NCBI GenBank assembly: GCA_015486685.1
Contig: WFRC01000058.1
Coordinates: 1 to 5,243, forward strand
Reading direction: 5' to 3'
Source: Caldifarciminota bacterium
GTDB lineage: Bacteria > Hydrothermota > UBA3072 > WFRC01
DNA: 5,243 bases
Positions 1 to 4,875 of the stretch are shown here, one piece after another. Made by a program: the position numbers and the translations under genes. Every line of letters begins with the position of its first letter. Position 1 is the first letter of the stretch. Below the pieces are notes generated by a model. The model did no database searches and was not told where the DNA came from. It saw nothing but the letters and a program-made list of their open reading frames with translations.

Positions 1-80
1 CAAAGAATGATGAAATTGTTTTTACTTTTGGTAGAAAAACATATACAGCAGTTTCAAAGGTATTAATAATAACAAAATGA
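1..80 (+). CDS. 3' end of an unidentified upstream gene (partial)
   Basis: In the frame starting at base 3, 25 sense codons run to a TGA at 78-80. The tail begins KNDEIVFTFGRKTY and continues with alternating hydrophobic and polar residues, which looks like the last beta-strands of a real protein. Frame 1 also stays open to base 66, but its composition is less protein-like; frame 2 stops at once. Too little remains to name a family, and the call rests only on frame openness and residue pattern. No clear terminator follows, although the inverted-repeat element at 107-160 lies about 30 bases downstream and is followed by T-rich DNA. Confidence 0.45.
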   Translation, partial: KNDEIVFTFGRKTYTAVSKVLIITK

Positions 81-106
81 AAGCATCATCTCATATATCC
101 CAACAT

Positions 107-160
107 AAAAAGTTCGCCCTTCGGGTTTGCCCAAATTTTTGCTTTGCAAAAACTTCTTTT
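107..160 (+). repeat. nested inverted-repeat (structured) element
   Basis: Several small inverted repeats are packed into about 54 bases. CCC-TTC-GGG lies at 117-125 and TTTG-CC-CAAA at 126-135. A perfect TTTTTGC-TTT-GCAAAAA hairpin lies at 136-152. All sit inside an outer AAAAAGTT (107-114) / AACTTcTTTT (151-160) pairing with one bulge. The outer arm uses a few bases of the last hairpin, so the two are alternatives. The T-rich 3' side could make it a weak terminator for the gene ending at 80. Its small TTC-loop hairpins resemble the block at 905-952, which suggests a shared repeat family. Confidence 0.5.
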
Positions 161-180
161 ATTTTAGAAATATTTGCAAA
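143..180. promoter_or_regulatory. paired TTTGCAAA palindromes, candidate operator
   Basis: The 8-bp perfect palindrome TTTGCAAA occurs at 143-150 and again at 173-180, centre to centre 30 bp apart (close to three helical turns). The second copy ends two bases before the ribosome binding site of the nuclease gene. Identical dyads on one helical face suit a dimeric regulator. The first copy is also the top of the hairpin at 136-152, and AT-rich DNA yields such palindromes by chance, so this is only a candidate. Confidence 0.3.
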
Positions 181-182
181 GT

Positions 183-188
183 AGGAGG
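183..188 (+). promoter_or_regulatory. ribosome binding site fixing the nuclease start
   Basis: A full AGGAGG lies 4 bases before the ATG at 193. It rules against the longer reading from a TTG at 127, whose extra 22 residues would translate the upstream inverted-repeat element. Confidence 0.85.
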
Positions 189-192
189 TATT

Positions 193-705
193 ATGTATGA
201 AGATGCTCTACATCCGAGTATTGAATCTTGCTTAAAAGAAAACTTTAATTGTAGTATTATAAAACATGAGTGTATAGTGGCTATAGAAGAAATTGATTGG
301 AAGGGATTTACAATAGATGTTGTAGGATACAATGAAAAAGAACATTCTTTATTTATAGTAGAAGCGAAGAATGTTACATGGCTGGGTTCTAATGGTTTTG
401 CAGAAGCGATTGGACAGATAATGGTCTACATTGCAGGGTTACAGGAGAAAGAAATTATGGGTTCTATTCGGCACTATGCAAATTTAAAAAATGCTAAAAT
501 AGAAAAAGTTTATTTTTATATTGCTTTGCCTAATTTTAAAAATGAAACATTAGCTAAAAAAATCCATCCCCCTTTGATTAGATTGTTTAATACTATTAGA
601 ACGATTACCTCAAATAATATTGGTCTACTTGAAATATATAATATCGAAAAACCTGCAAATGTTATGTTAAAATCTGAGCCCATACCCTACAATTTCTCAA
701 TCTAA
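193..705 (+). CDS. PD-(D/E)XK nuclease-like protein
   Basis: The product is 170 residues starting at the ATG behind AGGAGG. Its N-terminal half matches the PD-(D/E)XK (restriction-endonuclease-like) core. Glu11 lies in a first helix, Asp42 sits in a beta-strand (FTIDVVG), and Glu57-x-Lys59 follows in the next strand (LFIVEAKN). Gln75 and Tyr79 then fall in the helix IGQIMVYIAGL, the usual Q-x3-Y position. The C-terminal half has strand-like stretches (KVYFYIALP, IGLLEIYNI) and no recognisable extra domain. In this fold the Asp and Glu-x-Lys residues bind the metal and cut DNA or RNA. All are present, so activity is plausible, but the substrate is unknown. There is no methyltransferase or specificity subunit beside it, so it is not a classical restriction system. 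It appears to be a single-gene transcript closed by the hairpin at 755-803. Family-level call only. Confidence 0.75.
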   Translation: MYEDALHPSIESCLKENFNCSIIKHECIVAIEEIDWKGFTIDVVGYNEKEHSLFIVEAKNVTWLGSNGFAEAIGQIMVYIAGLQEKEIMGSIRHYANLKNAKIEKVYFYIALPNFKNETLAKKIHPPLIRLFNTIRTITSNNIGLLEIYNIEKPANVMLKSEPIPYNFSI

Positions 706-754
706 TTAATTCAGACATATACTGAACTATCCTCTAATTTAACCATATATCTTT

Positions 755-803
755 AATCTCCACAGATAAATTATAAAAAAAGTTTGAAAATGGAGATTTT
801 TTT
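755..803 (+). terminator. terminator-like hairpin after the nuclease gene
   Basis: AATCTCCA (755-762) pairs perfectly with TGGAGATT (791-798), and the T run continues to 803. The 28-base loop is long for an intrinsic terminator and the stem holds only three G-C pairs. The position, 50 bases after the stop codon, fits. Confidence 0.5.
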
Positions 804-854
804 GTTATTTTGCTGGATATGATGATATGGGGATACGGATTAAGGTATAGTTAA

Positions 855-889
855 ATGTAAAATGTGAAAGGTAAAAGGTTAAAGGTTGA
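855..889 (+). repeat. 7-bp tandem array (five imperfect units)
   Basis: Five back-to-back heptads run without gaps with consensus AKGTNAA. The inner core is three copies of AAAGGT spaced exactly 7 bp apart (867, 874, 881). A period of 7 is not compatible with protein coding. It resembles the heptameric short tandem repeats described in cyanobacteria, although nothing else here suggests a cyanobacterium. Confidence 0.65.
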
Positions 890-904
890 TATATAAATGG
901 AGCA

Positions 905-952
905 GTAATTTGCCTTCGGCGTTATTACACTTCGTTGTATATTTGCTTCGCG
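905..952 (+). repeat. block of TTC-loop mini-hairpins
   Basis: Three small inverted repeats follow one another. GCC-TTC-GGC (912-920) is enclosed by GTAAT (905-909) / ATTAC (924-928). TACA-CTTCGT-TGTA spans 926-939. GC-TTC-GC spans 945-951, with a T-G wobble pair outside it. All turn on a TTC centre read on the + strand. A similar chain lies at 117-152, upstream of the nuclease gene. Confidence 0.55.
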
Positions 953-973
953 TTATTTGTTGTAAATAAAATT

Positions 974-1010
974 TTTGGTAATAGGTAAGAGGTAAGGGGC
1001 GATAGGAAGT
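974..1010 (+). repeat. second 7-bp tandem array, same heptad family
   Basis: Heptads with core GGTA recur from 974 to about 1008, with AGGTAAG perfectly tandem at 983-996 and decay after that. The unit matches the AGGTAAA heptad in the array at 855-889. The purine-rich stretch continues with an 8-bp tandem pair, ATGAGTAR, at 1013-1028. Confidence 0.6.
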
Positions 1011-1092
1011 GAATGAGTAGATGAGTAAAGAAGCAACAAACGTGTTCGTAGTGGTGATTCGTGATAAACGAAATTAACGAAAAACAGATGAG

Positions 1093-1124
1093 ATTGCCAC
1101 GCCTGCCTCTGGCAGGCTCGCAAT
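1093..1124. repeat. REP-like hairpin repeat
   Basis: A perfect 7-bp stem, GCCTGCC (1101-1107) with TCT loop and GGCAGGC (1111-1117), is enclosed by ATTGC (1093-1097) / GCAAT (1120-1124) across a small internal loop. The GC-rich palindrome stands out in AT-rich DNA. Sequences of the type GAGATTGC...GCAATGAC around a variable GC-rich centre are, from memory, common dispersed repeats in many bacterial genomes and are often mis-annotated as small ORFs. Confidence 0.7.
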
Positions 1125-1137
1125 GACATCCTTTTTG

Positions 1138-1163
1138 TCACCCTGAGTTGAACGAAGGGTCTC
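1138..1163. repeat. ACCCT/AGGGT dispersed repeat
   Basis: ACCCT (1140-1144) and AGGGT (1156-1160) form an inverted repeat around GAGTTGAACGA, within a longer TCACCCTGAG...GAAGGGTCTC unit. From memory this is another widespread dispersed repeat, often found next to the GCAATGAC type as it is here. The pair is separated by 15 bases. Confidence 0.6.
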
Positions 1164-1179
1164 AAAAAGACAGGAAGAA

Positions 1180-1215
1180 ACTAAATAGACCAGACAGACT
1201 AAATAGACTAAATCA
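1180..1215 (+). repeat. 9-bp tandem array (four units)
   Basis: Four contiguous 9-bp units have the consensus ACTAAATAG. Units 1 and 3 are identical, unit 2 is degenerate and unit 4 differs only at its end. The array stops 9 bases before the AGGAGG of the DUF5916 gene, so it occupies its 5' untranslated or promoter zone. Confidence 0.7.
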
Positions 1216-1224
1216 ACGAAAATT

Positions 1225-1230
1225 AGGAGG
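1225..1230 (+). promoter_or_regulatory. ribosome binding site of the DUF5916 gene
   Basis: AGGAGG lies 4 bases before the ATG at 1235. An in-frame TAA at 1232-1234 directly before that ATG rules out any longer N-terminus, so this site fixes the start. Confidence 0.85.
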
Positions 1231-1234
1231 TTAA

Positions 1235-3319
1235 ATGATATTTTTATTATTTTCTATCACACCTGTGTTTGTGCAGAATCCACCCCGTATTGATGGGGTA
1301 ATAGAGCCTGAATGGTTTAAGGCACAGCCTATAACAGGATTTACACAGCAGATGCCTGATGAAGGAAAACCAGCGACAGAAAAAACAGAGGTATATCTGC
1401 TGACAGACAATAATAATTTATATGTTGCATTTGTGTCTCATACCAATGGAAGGAAACCAGAGGTAAATATCAGAGGATGGGATGGTGCATCAGGAGATAG
1501 AATAACTTTATATCTTGATACTTTCGGGGATAGAAGAACCTGCTATTTTTTCACAGTTGCTGCCTCAGGGACACAGGAAGATGGAATATCATCGCGAGGA
1601 GGTGCATCCTTTGATGGCTCCTGGGATGGGATATGGTTTGCCTCTTCAAAAATTACAGATGATGGATATACAGTGGAGATGAAGATACCTTTTAAGGCAA
1701 TCAGATATGCAAAGGGTAAATGGGGAGTGCAGTTCGGGAGGGTTATACCTGTTAAAGGTGAGACGGATTACTGGAAGCCTGTGCCTCAATTCCCCGGGTT
1801 CAGGATTTCCCAGTTTGATACATTAAAAGGGATAAATCCCGGGATAAAGGGAAGATTTTTGGAGATATATCCTGTGGGAATTCTAAAGCAGGGAAGTGGA
1901 TTTTCATATGATGCAGGTATTGATATGTCTTATAACCCCAGTGATATATTTGGTCTAAACCTTACGATAAATCCTGATTATGCCCAGATAGAGGCAGACC
2001 CATTTCAGGTAAATCTCTCAAAATATGCGATATATCTTCAGGAAAAAAGGCCATTTTTCCTTGAAGGGCAGGAGATGTTTAATATAAAACAGAGCCATAA
2101 TTTTAATATAGGTCAAGGTCCTATGAAGATTTTATACACCAGAAATATAGGGAAGGTGGTGGATGATTCCCTCTATGTGCCTATAAGGGCAGGTGCTAAA
2201 TTTATCACAAAGGGAAAGGGATTTGAAGGTGCTGGTATGTATGTAAATACAGATACAATCGGGAGTGAGCCAGAGGCACATTATATTGCACTGCGGGGAG
2301 CAAAGCAGATAATCCCGGGATTTACCACAGGGCTTACATATATCGGGAAGGAGACGAATATCCGATACACAAGGACATTAACTGCAGATGGAAGTTATGT
2401 TAAGGGTTTTAATAATATGATTTTTCAGGGTTCTTATGCAGATTCAACAGGTACTTCTGGCATTGCTGGATATTTCAAATGGGCATATTTCAACCCAAAA
2501 AGGATATTCCAGATAAATATCTCACATATTGATACAACCTATGACATATCAGAAACAGGCTATGGGGGTGCCAAATACTCGACAGTAAATCTTTTTGGAG
2601 GGAGAATGTTTTTCCCAAAAGGAGGTCATTTAAGGCATTTTGGAGCGGGCATCCTTTATGGTGCAGACAGGGGTGAAGGCGTAAAAGACATATCACAGGG
2701 TGGAGGTGGAATGTTCTTTTTCAATACACGGAATAACTGGAATGGAAGTATGTGGATAAATGTGATGGATACTTACGAAAACACAGGTTCAGAGATTGTT
2801 CATTATCAGGGAAATTCAGGCGGATTTAATCTTGGTTCAAACTTTTCAGGTATGTTTGGAGTCAGTTTCTGGGGAAACCTCAATTATGCGTTTAATTATC
2901 GGGCGGGGCATCTGGGATATTATGGTAATGGTGGTGTGTATTTTGTCATAAGACCCACTCCAAATATAGGTATTGGTATTCCTATCAATATTATGCCCTA
3001 CTGGAAGGAAACTGCGGGATGGAAGGATTTATTTAATGCAGAAAATTTAGAAGATGCGTATATCACTATCAGCCCTTCCATTGGCTATCATTTTACAACA
3101 AAGGTTGATATTGTGCTTAGAGGTGAGGGGGTGTATGTGAAGAGTTTAAGAAGGGTATATGAATACAGGGTAAATCCTGTAATTTCATATAATATCTCTC
3201 CGAAATCCTGGATATATCTGGTTTATACGAAAACAGAGGATTATGATACTGAGAAAGATAAATTTGTAATAACAGATAGGGGTTCAGTATTTAAGATAAG
3301 ATACCTGTTCTATTTTTAG
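1235..3319 (+). CDS. DUF5916 outer-membrane barrel protein with CBM9-like N-terminal domain
   Basis: The 694-residue product starts with a short hydrophobic leader (residues 1-14, ending near VFVQ). Residues ~16-175 form a CBM9/DOMON-like beta-sandwich: RIDGVIEPEWFKA opens it, followed by VYLLTDNNNLYVAF, ITLYLDTFGD and YTVEMKIPFKAIRY. Residues ~200-694 carry the DUF5916 hallmark LNLTINPDYAQIEAD (241-255), then the EKRPFFLEG segment (270-278) and an ILYTRNIG strand (299-306). The rest is alternating, aromatic-rich strands ending in RYLFYF; a C-terminal Phe is typical of outer-membrane barrels. Family members are usually somewhat longer (roughly 750-880 residues). Their function is not established; the N-terminal domain suggests sugar or ligand binding at the cell surface. 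The leader is odd: it has no Lys or Arg before the hydrophobic core. It is the only gene between the repeat spacer and the abiE locus. Confidence 0.88.
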   Translation: MIFLLFSITPVFVQNPPRIDGVIEPEWFKAQPITGFTQQMPDEGKPATEKTEVYLLTDNNNLYVAFVSHTNGRKPEVNIRGWDGASGDRITLYLDTFGDRRTCYFFTVAASGTQEDGISSRGGASFDGSWDGIWFASSKITDDGYTVEMKIPFKAIRYAKGKWGVQFGRVIPVKGETDYWKPVPQFPGFRISQFDTLKGINPGIKGRFLEIYPVGILKQGSGFSYDAGIDMSYNPSDIFGLNLTINPDYAQIEADPFQVNLSKYAIYLQEKRPFFLEGQEMFNIKQSHNFNIGQGPMKILYTRNIGKVVDDSLYVPIRAGAKFITKGKGFEGAGMYVNTDTIGSEPEAHYIALRGAKQIIPGFTTGLTYIGKETNIRYTRTLTADGSYVKGFNNMIFQGSYADSTGTSGIAGYFKWAYFNPKRIFQINISHIDTTYDISETGYGGAKYSTVNLFGGRMFFPKGGHLRHFGAGILYGADRGEGVKDISQGGGGMFFFNTRNNWNGSMWINVMDTYENTGSEIVHYQGNSGGFNLGSNFSGMFGVSFWGNLNYAFNYRAGHLGYYGNGGVYFVIRPTPNIGIGIPINIMPYWKETAGWKDLFNAENLEDAYITISPSIGYHFTTKVDIVLRGEGVYVKSLRRVYEYRVNPVISYNISPKSWIYLVYTKTEDYDTEKDKFVITDRGSVFKIRYLFYF

Positions 3320-3480
3320 ATGGAAAGGTGCTTTAAAAAAAGCAAAAAAGCAAGGGTCGGGGTAAATGTAGTACAGGATTTTGTCCTAATATGTGCCTGA
3401 ACTTTTCCAAAAAAACAATCAGTCCACTTGACTTAAACATTCCTCTTTTATAAAAATTTATAAAAAATTTAAAAAATTAC

Positions 3481-3509
3481 TGGACAAAAACCTCGGCATT
3501 TGTTATAAT
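3481..3509 (+). promoter_or_regulatory. sigma-70-type promoter of abiEi
   Basis: TGGACA (3481-3486, five of six to TTGACA), a 17-bp spacer and a perfect TATAAT (3504-3509) with an extended-10 TG at 3501-3502. The start site should fall near 3516, leaving a leader of about 25 bases. A weaker pair, TTGACT (3428-3433) with TATAAA (3449-3454), has a 15-bp spacer and could be a second promoter. Confidence 0.8.
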
Positions 3510-3514
3510 ATGCC
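3495..3514. promoter_or_regulatory. inverted repeat over the -10 box, candidate AbiEi operator
   Basis: GGCAT (3495-3499) and ATGCC (3510-3514) are inverted around 10 bases that contain the TATAAT box; counting inward, six of seven positions match. Known AbiEi antitoxins repress their own operon by binding inverted repeats at the promoter, so a protein on this dyad would block RNA polymerase. The operator role is inferred from position. Confidence 0.5.
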
Positions 3515-3540
3515 TATGAAATTATCCAAAAGAAGATACG

Positions 3541-4140
3541 ATGAAAAAATATAAAAAGATTATCGAGATATTTAAAAACCATAATGGATACGCCAGGTCT
3601 AAGGATATTCTGGCTGAGGGTATCCATCCGCGTGATATAAAAGATATCCTGGATAAAGGAATAATTATTAAAGTAAAAAATGGGCTTTACAGACTGACAG
3701 ATACACCTGTTATCTCTAACCAGAGTTTTATTGACCTTGCTCGTGCTGTTCCAGAGGGAGTTGTCTGTCTACTCTCGGCTCTTTCCTATTATGAACTAAC
3801 TACTTTTAATCCTTCTATCATCTCTATGGCGATTCGCCATAAGGCCTGGCGACCTAAAATTAAATATCCACCTGTTGAATTCTATTATTTTTCCACTAAA
3901 CAATTTGAGACAGGGATTGATGAGATAGAAATTAAAGGTTATAAGGTTCGTATCTATTCTCCAGAGAAAACTATTTGTGATTGTTTTCGCTACCGGAATA
4001 AACTGGGACTTGATGTGGCTAAGGAAGGACTATCTGAATATCTTAAGCGCAAGGATCGCAATCTGGAGAAACTGCTTAAATATGCTGAAATTTGCAGAGT
4101 GAAGAGGCTTCTTGAAACCTGGATTAATGCTATGATTTAG
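3541..4140 (+). CDS. abiEi: AbiEi-family type IV antitoxin / transcriptional repressor
   Basis: The 199-residue product has the AbiEi layout. Residues 1-53 form an N-terminal winged helix-turn-helix (KIIEIFKNHNGYARSKDIL, then the KGIIIKVKNGLYRL wing). A C-terminal antitoxin domain follows: FIDLARAVPEGVVCLLSALSYYELTTF (63-89), the YSPEKTICDCFRYRNKLGLDVA segment (139-160) and a closing helical LLKYAEICRVKRLLETW stretch. In studied AbiE systems this protein neutralises the AbiEii nucleotidyltransferase without a stable complex (type IV) and represses the operon. Length is normal and no key part is missing. The start is the ATG at 3541, behind only a weak AGAAG. The toxin gene that should follow is ruined, so this antitoxin is orphaned. 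It could persist as a repressor, protect against related AbiE toxins, or simply not have decayed yet. Confidence 0.88.
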   Translation: MKKYKKIIEIFKNHNGYARSKDILAEGIHPRDIKDILDKGIIIKVKNGLYRLTDTPVISNQSFIDLARAVPEGVVCLLSALSYYELTTFNPSIISMAIRHKAWRPKIKYPPVEFYYFSTKQFETGIDEIEIKGYKVRIYSPEKTICDCFRYRNKLGLDVAKEGLSEYLKRKDRNLEKLLKYAEICRVKRLLETWINAMI

Positions 4141-4152
4141 GAACAAGGAGAG

Positions 4153-4510
4153 ATGAAAGGAGAAATTAAGAATAAACCAGCCTCTATAAGAGCAAGGCTT
4201 CTAAATATTGCCAGAGCTGAAGGTATAGATTTTGATGCTCTTCTACTGCGATATTTTCAGGAAAGATTTCTTTATCGCCTGGCAATTTCTGAATTTTCTG
4301 GTCTTTCGTTCAGAATTTCCTGAAGATAAAGAAAGACAGAGGCAATGGATTGCTTTTCTTCACAAATCACGACTTCCTGATGTAAATCAAGAATTCAACC
4401 AGATAATGGAGAGAATTACTGTTTTTCTAAAACCCATAGTAGACTCCATTAAAAACAGAACCCGAATGGATAAATTATGGAATCCTACAGCAGGATGCTG
4501 GAAGAAGTAA
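4153..4510 (+). pseudogene. abiEii: remnant of AbiEii nucleotidyltransferase toxin, internally deleted and frameshifted
   Basis: An ATG at 4153, 12 bases after the abiEi stop and behind AAGGAG (4145-4150), opens with the AbiEii N-terminus: KPASIRARLLNIARAEG, then LLLRYFQERFLYRLAISEF. Homology stops near residue 48, and that frame ends at a TGA at 4321-4323. The C-terminal part of the same family reappears in the +1 frame from about 4307: FPEDKERQRQWIAFLHK, FLKPIVDSI and a final DKLWNP, ending at TAA 4508-4510. About 119 codons of DNA remain where the family usually has roughly 250-300. The missing middle includes the nucleotidyltransferase core with its GS and D-x-D type residues. Two similar 14-base stretches (4287-4300 and 4309-4322, 12 of 14 identical) flank the junction. 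Neither fragment can be catalytic. A short ORF calling the second half as a gene from about 4232 would be wrong. Confidence 0.85.
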
Positions 4511-4782
4511 TTTTATTCTAATCAGAACTTTTCCCTCATCTTAAGGTCTAAGAAAAATATTTGTTAAAGCAGGGGAAGAAAACTATTTTAATATAGAAAC
4601 CATATGGATAAAGTGCAATAGTCCTCCCGTAATCCACACTGCGTAAGAACTTTCTTTTACCTGAAAGACAAAGATTAGAACATACCAAAGGTGGAGTCTG
4701 TCTAAAATACCATTAGGAACATATAATTTTGGCAAAATTTTTATCAAAAAAAGATATATAATTAAAAAATGCGTTTTTTGTC
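4511..4782. other. gene-free stretch
   Basis: I see no supported gene on either strand. A minus-strand open frame (4583-4789) would begin at a GTG with no ribosome binding site and reads as low-complexity hydrophobic sequence. An all-A/T inverted repeat, AATTTT-GGC-AAAATT (4725-4739), is followed by T's and could be a very weak terminator. No tRNA or repeat array is visible. Confidence 0.5.
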
Positions 4783-4811
4783 TTGACACAACTAAAAAAG
4801 GTTCTTATTTT
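4783..4811 (+). promoter_or_regulatory. candidate sigma-70 promoter of the last gene
   Basis: A perfect TTGACA (4783-4788), a 17-bp spacer and TATTTT (4806-4811, four of six) give a plausible promoter. Its start near 4818 would leave a leader of about 58 bases before the ATG at 4876. No second -10 candidate fits better. Confidence 0.5.
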
Positions 4812-4875
4812 TAATTGTGATAAAAGAATCGCTCAATTTATAACAAAATTAAAAAACCTAATTCAGGAGGCAAAG

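Larger units (their letters stand above)
706..1234. other. gene-free, repeat-rich spacer
   Basis: No credible gene lies in these 529 bases. A minus-strand open frame at 953-1165 is made entirely of repeat DNA. The stretch holds, in order: a terminator-like hairpin, a 7-bp tandem array, TTC-loop mini-hairpins, a second array of the same heptad, a TTCGT-GATAA-ACGAA inverted repeat (1058-1072), a REP-like hairpin, an ACCCT/AGGGT inverted repeat and a 9-bp tandem array. I could find no matched -35/-10 pair for the downstream gene. Confidence 0.75.

Noticed and set aside
127..192. TTG-started N-terminal extension of the nuclease
   Set aside because: It translates inverted-repeat DNA, while AGGAGG sits at the right distance from the ATG at 193.
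953..1165. 70-codon open frame on the minus strand
   Set aside because: It lies wholly within the heptad array, hairpin and REP-like repeats, starts inside a dispersed repeat, and shows no domain. Such repeat translations are a known source of false hypothetical proteins.
855..1215. CRISPR array
   Set aside because: The repeats are 7-9 bp and contiguous, with no 20-40 bp repeats, unique spacers or cas genes.
2490..2696. 68-codon open frame on the minus strand
   Set aside because: It is antisense to the DUF5916 coding region, whose frame is strongly supported; no ribosome binding site or protein-like pattern.
3330..3343. GCTTT/AAAGC hairpin as terminator of the DUF5916 gene
   Set aside because: A 5-bp stem followed by A's and not T's on the coding strand does not make an intrinsic terminator.
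4232..4510. A separate 92-codon gene
   Set aside because: Only its part from about 4307 matches AbiEii; the first ~25 codons are the out-of-frame reading of the AbiEii N-terminus. It is half of one pseudogene.
4583..4789. 68-codon open frame on the minus strand
   Set aside because: GTG start with no ribosome binding site, low-complexity hydrophobic content, and overlap with the likely promoter of the next gene.
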